Source: Plasmodium brasilianum (lineage: Eukaryota > Apicomplexa > Aconoidasida > Haemosporida > Plasmodiidae). From it: DNA of 64,000 nucleotides. Made by a program: the position numbers and the translations under genes. The stretch's first letter is position 1. Every line of letters starts with the position of its first letter. The notes beneath the pieces are model-generated. The model was not told where the DNA came from. It saw only the letters and a program-made list of their open reading frames with translations, and ran no database searches. Below are positions 26,885 through 39,386 of this stretch, piece by piece. Where the stretch lies: the NCBI RefSeq assembly GCF_023973825.1, contig NW_027122950.1:124001-188000 (forward strand). The letters are read 5' to 3'.

Positions 26885-29475
26885 CGCTTTTTAATAATCG
26901 TATTTAACGCTTGCATTTTTCCTTTATATTACACATTACTTTACATTCTTCTAGTTCTTTGTTCCATTATGACATTGAAATATTTAAGAAATGTTTTTCA
27001 TTGACAACAAATGTTTGCTTTTTTGTATTATCTGAATATGCATTCAATGTATGCTTATTAATTTATAAAATATGTTTTCTTGATATTCGAGCGGATTTAT
27101 ATACGTCCTCATAGTTAACTATGAAACTTATTTGTGTATCATTTTCTCTTATCAAATGATATATTTCCTTTATAAAGCGATATTCGTCTATTTTATTTAT
27201 ATTAACTTATTTTACTTATTAACCAAAACAGCTCTGTTAACAGTTATGTTTTTTTTTACTTCTAATTTTTTTCCTAAATTTACTTTTCTCTTCCATTTAT
27301 TTATGGAATTATCAAAATATGATTCACTGTTTTTTACAATATTCTCATTTTTGCAATTTTAGATTATCATCATAAGTACGAGTATACACAGTTTTACTAG
27401 TATTTTTTTTTTTACATATTTATATTATTCTTGATAAAATTTTTTGTGCTCCAATTATTCTATATTTATTAGTTATATGTCATTTTTAATATATTAAATT
27501 TCGTATTCAAATGAAATGTTCTGTAATTCTCTTGCCAGTCCCATAAATCAGTTCTGTTCAAAATATTGTTCTATAAATATATCCTTTTTTGATGTCAACT
27601 TTTTCTATATATGTATTTGTATTTATAAAAGTGGGATTTTTTTCCTATGAATATTTTTTTTCTAAGTAATCTTATTCTTTTTCCCTTTTTTTTCAAATTA
27701 TTAAACCATTATACTTTTTTGAAATTTTGAGAAAGTTTTTTATGTTTTTCCTTTCTTCTATTCCGTAGAACTTTTTATTTTTCAATGGAAATGCTACTTC
27801 TGTTATTTTCCATTATTTATTAATCCTTTTTTAAATTATGAAACCTTTTATATATGTTATTTTTAAGTTCTACTATGCACATTACTGAGTATTCTCTTTT
27901 TTTGAATTTTAATTCTTCATTTTTGTATTCTTCTAGAAGTTGAATACATATTTATATGATAGTTTTGTATTTGTCCTTTATTTTAGCTCATTTACATTTT
28001 TTATTATATTCTGTTCATGTACTTTTATTTTTTTTATAATTTCTTTTTCATCTTATATAGAATGTTTCAAATTATGATGTTTTAATAATTCATTTTTATT
28101 TTTTTGTCAGAATGTTATGGTACTAATATTATAAGAAATTTCTCTTGTCTTCTTTTTATTTCTTTTGATTTTTTGAATATTTTCATTAGTAAGAACTAGG
28201 ATATGAAAAGGACCGATTTATAAAATAAATTATTGCAATAAGTAAATGTTTAATATATTATTAATATTTATGTTTTATGTTATTTTAATAAAAGGATAAA
28301 TAAAATAATAAGAAGAAAAATTATAAAAATAGATGATATCTGTGTAATAGGTAATTTTTTTACTGGATATGTAGCTTATTTTTAAATATATATATTATTT
28401 ACGGTGGTTATTTCAAAAATATAAAAACATGTAGCATTAGGGGTACATGGAATTTTGGGGGATACAAAAGTAAAAAGAGAAAGTGAGCTGGACTTCGATG
28501 CTTAAAGAGATAACATAATAGTTTCTAGTTTATGGAGAGTTATTATAACTTGAGCTTCTGGAACCCGTAACATAGATTTTCCTGTAATTTTTAGGGATGA
28601 AGATTTAGAATTTATAAGAACTTGTCATTTTTCAGGTTGCATATGTTTTATTCAATTTGTATATTTGGATATTCAGGTGATGATGATATTTGAACTTCTT
28701 CTTCCGATTCAAATAAAGGTGGGAGTTGTAGTTTCTGTTTATTTTTATCTGTTTCTTCGGAATTTTTTGCAAAATTTTTTTCTGTTAAAACATAGGATCC
28801 AGATGAAACATCATGTATTATTTGAGATTATTTTGGTCATCTTGTTTCTATGTTTTTAGATAAAGGTTGAGGAGATGATACTATATTCAAGGATTGTCAT
28901 TCGTTAAGTCTTTAAAACAATAAGAATTAAGTACCATGTTAACTATGTACTTTTTTGTTGTTTTCTTTTTTTTTCTTTAGTTTTTTGTTAGTTTTTTTAG
29001 TAAAATGTTTCAAATAGTTTTTTATTTTCATTAAAATGCAGCTTTTTTGTCTCAATTCCCACATTATACTCAATACATTTACTTAAGTATGTATCAGAAT
29101 TACATGGGTTTCTATTTTTTATGTGTTCTATTTTAGCCAGATCACTTTTTTTTTTTTTCCGAGAACATTTCTTCATATTATAAGTATAATAATTTGTTAG
29201 ATTTTTTTTTATATAATTACAGGACGTATTTTATGGTTATTTATATTTCAATAGTTATATTTTATCCAATACTTTGTTACTCATTCCCACAATATTATAG
29301 TTTCATATGGTAGTGCATCCATATGCATAATTACTTAGTTCTTAACATAACTTCCTAAAAGCTTCTCTATCATCCTTTTTAATTAAAAATATAGTTTTGT
29401 GTTGTATATGTTTCCTAACAGATATAAATTTGTGGGTATTATAGTCGTTTATTGCATTATAACCTTTAAAACTAA
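26885..29475 (-). pseudogene. STP1 pseudogene, heavily decayed
   Basis: Read right to left, the order of an STP1 protein can be followed through many stops and frame changes. The N-terminal part (about 29460-29300) reads THKFISVRKHIQHK, then IKKDDREAFRKLC, a stop, and ELSNYAYG. The Cys-containing region (about 29130-28990) reads NPCNSDTYLSKCIEYN and TKKLHFNENKKLFE. A Pro/Glu-rich middle (about 28780-28650) includes LPPLFESEEEVQ. In the C-terminal region (about 27730-27480) are WFNNLKKKGK, EQYFEQN, and FMGLARELQNISFEYE after a stop. Trp/Glu/Lys-rich pieces such as WNKELEECK close it near 26.95 kb. STP1 genes are normally 4 kb or more; this copy spans about 2.6 kb, so parts of the middle are deleted. 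STP1 is a subtelomeric family related to SURFIN and of uncertain function. Limits are approximate. The long plus-strand open frames in 26.9-27.4 kb are shadows of this remnant. Confidence 0.8.
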
Positions 29476-29679
29476 TATTCATGATCAAAATAAATTATTA
29501 AAAATTATTTATTAATTAATTTTTTCATAATTAGTTTTATCACTTTTTTTATAATAAGCAAATAATTTATATTTAAATTCGTGAATATTAGCGAATGAAA
29601 ATAATTATTGGTGATTTTACATAAATACTCTTGTTCGTTTTAAATAACAATATGATACTAAAATACCAATTTATACCTT

Positions 29680-31400
29680 TTATAAATAGCTGAATTTTAA
29701 AATTAATACACATTAAGATGAATTATAAAATTATAAACTATCCCTGAATTTATATAGGAACTCTAAAATAATTATATACATTAATATTGATTTTATATTA
29801 TTGGTATATTTTATTACCTTAAAGAAATATATCACAACTGGAGATATATAATATCAATATTTCGATATAATATCTCAGGTATGCATATATTTTTATATAA
29901 AATTCATATTATATTTGCAATATGAACAACAAATGCCTAACCATAAAACAATATATAAAGGAAACATTAATAAGTGAAATAAAAATATTTATATAAAATT
30001 AATATTTATAAATGTATTACGTCTTTTGTTTCTGTTTTTGTTTTTTTATATTTACTATGTTGTACACAGTGACTAGAATTTATAATATAAAGGTTATACT
30101 AAATAGTTTTTATGGTTATGGAAATTACGTGAAATTAAAATGTGCTTATGGCACTTCATATTATAAATGTATCATTTATATAAAAATTATATATTTATTG
30201 TACATATTATTCCACTGAATAATTTTTTTTAATAGTATAATTTATTATATATATATATGTTCTTCTGTATTTGTGTATTAGCACTTCTGTACATAATTTG
30301 TATAATTTAACTAAATTTTAATTAATAAATTGTATAAGTATGTACATTATTTAATAAAAATAATTTTGTATACTTATAGAAATTATTAAAAATTATCAAT
30401 ATATAGCATAGTAGAACTAGAACATATAGTTAAAAAATTTTAAATAAATTATAATTTTCTAATAAAAAGCCACAATACTATAATTCTATGTAAATAGATT
30501 AGTATCTTATATTATTTAATACAAAATATATTGGAGTCTCCCAATTATTTTTATGTAATTATTCATAGATATATTTGAATATATAGATTAAAATGGTGTT
30601 ATTTATTTTTGGTTTTAAATCTGAATTTGATAACTATATGGAATTATATTTTTAACACGAAATATAAAAATATTTTTGCCTGTGTATAGTAAAAAATATC
30701 ATGTTTTAATTTATGGAACTTAAGGGATTAATTGGTAATTAAAATTATCGATCCATTTAAACATAATACCAGAATTGTATATTATTATATTATAACATAA
30801 ATAAAGTATTTCAAATTTTAATTCCCTCCTTGAAATAGATACGTACGAAATATATAATTTGAAGAAAATTAAATAACAATAAAAGAATAAATATAAATAT
30901 TGATTGATAATAAGACTTTTTAAATAATTACTTCACATGAAAGATTAATTTGTAATATATATGTTTAATAAACATATCAAATGAAGGAATTAATTGTTTA
31001 ATTTTTTTTTTTTTTGTATTTTATTTTATGAATTTTGTTATCCCTTGTTTTACTTTTTTTTTTTGTTGCAGCTCCTTATATTCTATTCAATTTATTTTAA
31101 AAATTTTTTGATTAATAACAATATAGATGAGAGTATAGAGAACAACAATTTATAATTTTTAAAATGTTTTATATTGAAGTTATATTTTGCGTACATTAGT
31201 TATGAATATTATAAATATAATATATAATCAACCTGTAATAGGATGTGAATACTGGTTACAAAACAAAAAAAGATTCTCTCAAATACCTGAGAATATACGG
31301 AAAAAATTTTATAAAATTAATTTTCAAATATTTATGTAACAATTTTTTTTTTTTTTTGCTAATTATAATGTAAAAATAAATTTTATATAAAAATATAAGT
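29680..31400. repeat. Diverged segmental duplication, copy B (partner 11400-13300)
   Basis: This is the non-coding block immediately upstream of the minus-strand STP1 pseudogene. It shares ordered matches with 11.4-13.3 kb, given under copy A, including a CACAACTGGAGATAT stretch and an AATTGGTAATTAAAATTA stretch. It is likely ancestral STP1 5' flank. No gene is within it; two short open frames (30.0 and 31.5 kb) look like chance. Confidence 0.65.
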
Positions 31401-32009
31401 ATTTAATTTTATTATATTTTATCCAAATTTGTAATTCTAAAATAAATATATTATATAAGCTTTATATTTTATATATGTATATATTTGCTTGTCACTTTTT
31501 GACAGTGTTATATACGTGGTACTTAGGAAAATAAAAGAAAAAAAGAAAAAGTTAATTTGTGCATTTTTAAAATTTAGACTATATAAAAAAAAATTTGATT
31601 TTAAATTAGATACAAATTATACTATTGTAGAAATTATTATACAAAAATATAATCATTATTATGGTATTTTAAAAAATATATACATAATTTAATATATTTT
31701 TTAATAACTAAAAATTTTATTTTCTTAATTTATAAAAATTTATATAAGAAAATGTTGTAGCTAAATAAAAGTTAATATACGATAAAATAAAAATATATTT
31801 TCCATATCTATATGTTCTTTTTCTATTATTTTTAGGGTCATATTAATTTATTTAACTAAAGCGTGAAGTAACACAAAAAAACATGTTAGAAATTAGAATT
31901 ATTTCTTAGAAACAAAGTAAAAATTCATAATTATTTTGTGAATATATATTAGTATACATTTTCTACGTACTATAATTTCTTTTATATGAATGCAAAAATT
32001 TTATCACTT

Positions 32010-34110
32010 AATAAATAATTTTTGTTTTCATATCATCTTAATAATTTTCTTATTATATTCTTTTTTTCTAAATTAATTTATAAATAAAAATTTAATCTCT
32101 TTGCTATTAAATAATTAATTTAAATATTATGAACAATTATCATTTATTTTTATTAAATTTTATTTCTATAATAACCTATATAGAAATTATTCTAAATTTT
32201 AAAATTATTTTGTGTTTGTAAAAAATATATGAAGCATATCTATAATAATTCATTTTTTAAAATTTAAAATAAATTAAATAAACGAAAAATGATAAAATAT
32301 TAACAGATTCATTTATCATTTTCAATATATTAAACTATAGTTATCTTTTGCATTGGTTAATATATAAAAAAAATTAATGATGTATACAATGAAAGAAAAT
32401 TTCAATTCCACTATTTTTATTAAAATCTTTATCTTTACTTTTTTAATTTGGATAATTCATTACAACAATAATCTGGTATTATAATAATATTTCTTATAAT
32501 ACTTTATTTTTTGTTATTGAATATTTTATATTTAAAAATAACATTTTCTTAGCGTTGAAATATATATATTTATAAATAATATTTGTTTACTTTTTCTTTT
32601 TTAGAATAGATGCAGTGGGTTATTGGATGAGACGTATAAGTTAGATAGAAATTTATACTTAACAACTAATCGACTGTTAGCGCATTATTCAGTGAATGAA
32701 AAATTTGATGTGTTATATAGCAAAGTACTAGATGAAGAAGATGTATCTGAAAATAACAAAGACACATTATTAAAAAACGAAGAATTAAAAGATAGTACAT
32801 TAAAAAGAGTGGAATGGGGTAAAGTAGCTAAAAGTAATAAATCTTCGTTATTTAGTAGAGTGGATGTATATTGTGAAAAACAAATATTCAGTTTATTAGA
32901 TTCCTTTGACAAAATAAGGAATAACGAAGAAATCAGCTATTGGGAAAAGTGTAAAGCCATAAATAGAAAGAAGATAAAATTAGCACTTATTCCATTATTT
33001 TTGTTAGTATTGAGTTTATCAGTATTTTTAAAATTAGTTCATAGATTTAAAGAACTATCTACTAAAGGTAGTAGTGATTTGTTAACAATAGTTTTACTAG
33101 GTTTGATATTTGCAATTATCATATCTATTGTATTAGGTATTATTTATACCTATAAAAAAATTAAAAAATATAGAATGATAAAGAAAAAATAATAGTAAAA
33201 TTTGTAATAATTGTATGGTTGTTTCACAGGAAAAAAATTTTAAATTATAAAAAATAGTTATGTAATATTCTTATGTATAATAATTTTACAAGAAGAGTGC
33301 ATGTAATTACGTAATTTTCATGGTTCCACGTGAGCATGTATATCTGTTTTTATATAAGATATAAAAGTTTTTGTTATAAATTCTTAGTCATTTTGATTTC
33401 TTTATTTTATAAATTAATATTTAAAAACTTTTTTTGCGCGTAGTTCAATACACTGACATAATATATGCGTGATTTTATATTTTTTTTGCAAAATTTGTAT
33501 ATGTTCCATAAAGTTCATATAGAAATGTGAATTTGTTATTATACCATTAAATTTTTAGGAAAATTCATGTTTTATATTAGGAAGTACACTTTTTTTGTTT
33601 TCATTTGTTTCATTATATTACAGTAAAAAAATGACTGTTTTGTGATTCAATTAAAAATAATGTATTAATTGTTTTATGTCAATTGTAGATGTCTTTTTTT
33701 GCGTATAATATAAGGAAAAAATTGTAATATTTTGTTTTTGTAAAGAAAAAATTTAGTTAGTATTTATTATAAATAATATTATGTTAGATGAACTGCAATA
33801 AGTATACGATGCAAAAGAGTTTTTTGTAAATGTTTAAATTTTTGTATGATTTATATATTTGAAATTATACATATATAATTGATCATATTTATTCTAAAAG
33901 TTAATTATATAAAATTGATCAATAAATAGGGATAATATAAAATTGTAACTATATAAGGAAAGGGTTCACTATGTATATTGCTTACTTAAGATGTTCTTTT
34001 AATTCAATTTATTAGAATTACTTAAGTATATATTATAATGAAAGTTATGTATGTATATCCTTCTTGAATTTGTATACTTTTCTTACTAAGTAACCTGAGT
34101 ATTTAATGAG
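32010..34110. repeat. Duplicated unit around the exported-protein gene, copy 1 (partner 52430-54110)
   Basis: Besides the coding exons, the flanks are alike. Upstream, TTTTATCACTTAATAAATAA matches TTTTTATCACTGATTGAATA. Downstream near 33630-33690, a TGATTCAATTAAAAATAATG stretch and a later GATGTCTTTTTTT match the equivalent place near 54040-54100. The whole gene with its promoter and 3' flank was therefore copied. Confidence 0.6.
32389..33192 (+). CDS. Two-TM exported protein, two exons, intact
   Basis: Exons 32389-32475 and 32605-33192 give 224 residues. The start was chosen by comparison with the paralogue at 52781 (TATACAATGAAAG is shared). Two further in-frame ATGs lie just upstream at 32377 and 32380 and could extend the leader by four residues. 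Exon 1 is hydrophobic (IFIKIFIFTFLIWII). Exon 2 has RLLAH at residues 52-56, at the PEXEL position but with His in the fifth place. A charged region of about 95 residues with EKQIFSLLDSFDKIRNNEE follows. Membrane spans lie at about 154-173 and 189-210, and the tail is basic (YKKIKKYRMIKKK). It belongs to the fam-l/fam-m-like superfamily by architecture but lacks both family cores, so I call it only a Plasmodium exported protein. Its function is unknown. Confidence 0.87.
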
Positions 34111-37034
34111 CAAAGAACAATAAGTTATTAAGTATTACTTTAGAAATAAACTTTTTTTTGTCTTATAATAATAATAATTATTTTATAAAAATTAACGGTG
34201 TATATGTACAAGTTCAAGTATTTATAAAGAAAACGAAAATAAATACTACTCCTTTCCTTAATGGAGCTCGCGAACATAATTATTTTGAAGCTTACAATGT
34301 ATGTAGGTTTTTCTGTATGTGAGATAAAAATAGTATTAATAATTTCTTAAAATATTTTAAAATATGGAAAATTAGTATTAAAAAATTATCAATATTTTGA
34401 TACTAATAATGCTACTTTTTTATTGTAATAAAAGGAAATAAATATAAATAGAATTTATTTGGTTTTTTTTTTATAATTATATAATTTTTTTGTTAAATTT
34501 ATAGGTTATATTAGGTTTAAAGTAATGTATAGTAATGTATCTATAAAATATATCATTGAAAAAGAAAAAAATATAACATTTTATGAAAAATGTACATATG
34601 AGAATTTTACATGCTTGTATTTAATAAATAAAATTCGATTATGCATAAATTCTAATAAAAATGGTGATTTTATTTATCATGTGTTTTATTTATAGGCGTT
34701 ACATACCCTAATATGCTCATTTATTGACAGTGAGTTTGTATATACATGTCTTATTCATTAATTCATATTTTTTGGGGCTAAAATGAGTGTTACTAACTAA
34801 TAAAATATTTTGCATTAGGAAATTTCTAATCATAATAATAAAAAATTAAGTAACATTATTATTTTTTTTATATTTTGTTTAATATTAATAATTAAATACA
34901 AATTTAATGAAATTAATTTTATATATATAATAGCATTTTATTTTTCAAAATACTATAAATAATAACTAATATTTGCTATGGAATCAATTCAATTTGACTC
35001 AAAAAATTTAATATAAGAAATAACATATACGTTTATGTGTCCTATATATATTTATTTCTAATTGTGCTATATGTATTTCATAGTAGAAAATTTATTTTAA
35101 CCTTTTGCTTTTTGTTTTCCTTTATATATTTTTGTGTATATTTATATATTTTAATTAAGAAAAATAAATGTACTACTAAAACATTAATGTATAATCATTT
35201 AATTTTACTTAATCTATTTATTTTTATAAATGTTTTTTTATATTTTTTATCACAATTATAATATTTCACTATGTAGTATATTTATATTTGGAAACTAGGC
35301 ACTTTCGTATTACCAATTCAGTATTATGCATTCTAGTAATTTACCTAAGTGCTAATGAAAATTAGGTTTTAAAGAAAATGAACTTAAAGAACATTTTAAA
35401 TTATTTTATATAATTATTGACTAATAATGTTTATCACATCTTATGTGAAAATTATGTAGATGAAAGCTTTTACATAAAGTCATTTTTTTTTTTTTTGTTT
35501 TATGCATCCGACATGGATATAGTAAATGTATAATTTATGAAATTTTTTAAAGTATTTTTATACTTCTCCATAATATTTTATGTAAAATAATATAATTTAT
35601 GAATGTAAATATTGTGCATGAATAAGTATCTAGTGTAATAAGCCATGAAATACTTTTTATAGTATACTGAAAAATCAATGAAAATAATTATTATACAGAA
35701 ATCGATTGTATTATATTGACTGCGGTGCATTAGAAAAATGCATACAAATTTATGTTAATTTAAAACATTTTTTATTTAAAATAATATTATATTATAATAT
35801 TTCTATTAAAGGAAATACATAAAAAAACAAGAAAAAAAAAAAAAAAGATAAAATATATATACTGTTAATACTATTAATATAACCATTATCTATATTTGTT
35901 AATTTGTATCTAATGAATATTATATTGGGAACTTTGTCTAATAGTGTACGTTACATTTACTTTGAATATATATATAAAGGATACCAAATACTTCTTTAAA
36001 GTAATATGTAATAAATTAATAATATATATTTTTTTATTTACCTAAAAAATTACAGAGCATGTATTATAATAAAATAAGAAATTCTTTTGTATGACCTTTT
36101 TGATTTCATATTAATTCTTTAGTTCTATTGTATTACACATTATATTTTTAAAAGCATCATTGGTAAATTGAAAATTTTAAGTATTAAAACATTTATATGA
36201 AATTACAGTCTTTGTTATATTCTGTGTTAAGCAAAATTTTTAGAGAAACATTCTTAATTGCTTTTATAATCTTTTACATTACTTACTTAATATTTAGTAC
36301 TCTAATTGGTTATATAATATTATTTTATTTTTTTTATTTTATTTATTTTTTTTGTTTAACTTTTAAAAATAAATTTTGAAGTATATGGCTTTTTTATAAT
36401 TATTATGTAAAATTTAGTGGTAGTAATGATATACATGTTAAAAAAAAAAATACTTATATATATGTTTATAATCACTTTGTCTTATGTTATATATATAATG
36501 AGGAGAAAGTTAATATTTTATTACCAAATTAAAGTACTTTTTATATGATTTCATAATTTAGGGAACATAAATAAAATAGGCAAGTATAGATACATTTCTG
36601 AAAAAATTGATCAAAAACATTTTTAGAAAAAATGAATATTCTTATATCTGAAAAAAACTACTCAAAAATTAATTGTTTTACAAGGAATTATTATATAATG
36701 CATATGTTTTTCATGAATTATTTCATATTTTATATATACGTATTACTATATATTTTTTAAATAGTTTAATATATTTTTTATATAGAAATAATAACTGAGA
36801 TCAAAAAGGCAGGATTACCAATTTATGGGAGAATATATAGCAAAATAAGATCATTTATAAATTATGTTGCAACAATAATATAAGAATACATTAAAATTAT
36901 ATTTATATATAATAATATTAATTATATGATATATCTTTTTTTTTTTTTTTTATAAATTAAAAATAACATTTTAAATTTAGTTATATTTTTCTTTCTTTGT
37001 TTTTTTAATTGTACATTTGGAACATAAAAATTTA
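33193..37034. other. Intergenic DNA with scattered plus-strand fragments
   Basis: No gene model is supported. Three pieces stand out from the background. At about 34195-34323 an open frame includes NTTPFLNGAREHNYFEAYNV. At 36197-36379 a hydrophobic 60-codon ATG frame begins MKLQSLLYSVLSKIFRE. At about 36787-36880, after a possible splice acceptor, a frame reads EIKKAGLPIYGRIYSKIRSF. The last two are on the same strand and could be remains of one membrane protein. I cannot identify any of them. Confidence 0.4.
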
Positions 37035-37205
37035 TTAAAATGATAAAATAAAATTATATATCAGACTATTACAGTAATTTTTTGTACTTATAATATTTTT
37101 TTGATTATCAGCATCTTCTGTATACCATTTAAGGAATAGAGATATTTGAGAATAATATTTTTCTTCTGTTGAACCTATTTTTAATGAATTATTATTTATT
37201 TATGT
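37035..37205 (-). other. Minus-strand open fragment, unidentified
   Basis: A minus-strand frame of roughly 50 codons includes EEKYYSQISLFLKWYTEDAD and ends at a TAA near 37040. It has Trp, Glu and Asp content unlike chance frames in this DNA. No start or splice structure was recognised. It may be the end of a decayed gene. Confidence 0.35.
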
Positions 37206-37964
37206 ATTTATGTTTATTTAATATCCTTCTTCTCTAATATGTTATCTAGACACTATGCATTAAAAGAAATAATAAAAAAATAATATATTACTTACAAAAT
37301 TGTAAATGGATGAATTACTGAATTATATATTTTAGTAGAGTATATATTGCTATTCTTCATTACGTTATATGTATATATTATGCCATGTTTGTTATGCCTA
37401 TTTGTAGATTTATTGCTTTTGATATATTTTTAAATTAATGAAATTGTTAAAATATTTCCTTAGCAATCTTAACTTCAATTTCTATTTTTTTTTTTTTTTA
37501 CTAATTTAATATATCTCCTAAATGTATAAATATATTTAAAAAAAAAAAAAATGGGTAGATGAATATAAAGGTTTTTCATTTAAAAATAATATATAAATTA
37601 AACTTAAAAATTATGATTTTTATTAGTTACCATACAATATAAAGAATAATTTTTTGTTTATCTTTAAAATATATATTTATTTATGGATTATGTACTAAGC
37701 TATAAATTGAATTTATTAAATGTATTATTGAACAAAAGTTAATATACTTATTTACATATTAACTAAAGAATATATTATAATTAATGTAATATAAATGTTA
37801 TACAAAATATTACTGTTTTTATTTGTTATTACTCTAATTATATTGATTTAATAATTAATATTTTTATGAATAATAGTTTGTACTCATAAAAAATGTTTAT
37901 AACATTAGAATTATTAATAGATAACGTACTAAAATTTAATAATTATTTTTTTAGTATGTATAGA

Positions 37965-38010
37965 AGTGTATTATATATATATTCTATACGTTCTATACTA
38001 TATATAAATT
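37965..38010. promoter_or_regulatory. Conserved TCTATA-rich motif upstream of fam-l-like gene
   Basis: GTATAGAAGTGTATTATA is followed by ATTCTATACGTTCTATACTA, about 400 bases before the ATG at 38399. It matches in order and position the strings before the 8.9-kb and 62.2-kb genes. Confidence 0.5.
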
Positions 38011-38398
38011 CAATATCTCTATATAAGAAGAAGTAAACTATTTTTGTATTTTCGATCAGGTTGAATTTACAATAATATTATTTAATTCATTGATTACATT
38101 AAATAATTGAATTGTATATTTTCAACATCCATTAATGAATTCATATTGTTTTATTTTATTGAAAAGTTAGTTTTTATTACTAATTAAATTTAAGATAAAA
38201 TTTATAAAATTAATTTTTATTATAATCATTCTTTTCATAAGATGTAAGATTCATTATATTTATATATATTTTATCAAATTTTTAAGGAGTCATAGTAAAA
38301 AAAAAGTTTTAAATTAAATATAGTATTCTCTATCATTAATAGTTATATTAGTATTAATTTATTTATACTTATTATACTACAATATCAAGTTCTGTATC

Positions 38399-39386
38399 AT
38401 GGGGCAAAAAATTAAGTTTATCTTAATTATGGAAATTGGTGCTTTTATCCTTTTAACGTGGATATACTATTTTAGAAATGACATAGTATGATTTTATTAT
38501 TTATGGATATTTGAATTATTCATATTTTTCCAGATTTATTATTATTAATATTTCTCTTTTCCATTAGTTAATTTATTTTTTTGAAAATTTTTTACATATT
38601 TTTTTTAAGAGAACGTTTAAAAAATATTTCCATGGGAATTGCAACTTCGTTAAAAAATTAGATACAAAAACTTATCGCTTACTAGCAAAATGTAAACATC
38701 CTAAGGATACAAGCATTGTAGGTTTAAATGAAGAGATACCAAATAATGCAATGAAAAAAAAAAAAGATTCATATAATTATGAATGTTGGGAAAAGTCAAA
38801 AAATAAACAATCAAATGGGCGTTCATCAACAAATCAGGAAGGTCACAAACAAAATATAACAAATAAATCTTGTATGTTTGAAACAAAAAAATATTCTCAT
38901 GTTGAAAAAAAAATATTCAAAGAACTCGATTACATGGATTTTCTTAAAAATAGCAGGACAATTAGTAATAAGACTTACAGAAAGTTAGTACGTAAAAAAT
39001 ACGGATTGCGAATTGTTTTACCTTTATTATTGTTTTTGTTATTATTAACAGTATTCGTAGAAGATTTATCAGTGGGTTATGCATTTGAAAGTGATGGAGG
39101 ATCTTGGGGACTAATAGGTTTGACAGAATATTTAAAAACATTGACGAAACAGAATATTGAATGGTTGAATACCTTTTTAGAATGGTTGAAGGATAAATTA
39201 CCATGGTTATCGGCATGTTCTAATTTAAATACAGGTACCCATAAGGCCTGTTTTTTAGGACCAATATTTGGTATTTTGATATATTTCATACCCTTCCTTA
39301 TACTAGGTGTCACCTTTGTATTGGCTATTTTTTATTACCACAAGAAAGTTAAAAAATATGAAAAAATTAAGTACAGGAAAAGGTGA
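38399..39386 (+). CDS. fam-l-like exported protein, two exons, intact
   Basis: Exons 38399-38485 and 38610-39386 give 287 residues. The start is the family-normal ATG after TCTGTATC. Exon 1 (MGQKIKFILIMEIGAFILLT plus WIYYF) is the hydrophobic leader, with a GTATGA donor. Exon 2 has RLLAK at 52-56, in the PEXEL place with Lys as the fifth residue. A charged, Asn/Ser-rich spacer follows. The fam-l core FETKKYSHVEKKIFKELDYM is at about 119-138, with membrane spans at about 164-182 and 247-273. The C-terminus YYHKKVKKYEKIKYRKR is the family standard. All conserved parts are present in one frame, so this is the best-preserved fam-l copy in the window. Family members are predicted to be exported, and published modelling has compared their fold to RH5; the function is unproven. 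Confidence 0.92.

Noticed and set aside
26535..27362. Three plus-strand open frames of 67-76 codons
   Set aside because: They are Phe/Leu/Ile-rich. The one at 26535 looks like chance and the two from 26911 are the complement of the decayed STP1 gene; none has splice sites or motifs.
35037..35261. 74-codon plus-strand hydrophobic frame
   Set aside because: Composed almost only of Tyr, Phe, Leu and Ile codons, as expected by chance in T-rich DNA; no partner exon.
38962..39313. Two minus-strand frames of 78-84 codons
   Set aside because: Shadows of the fam-l-like gene at 38399-39386.
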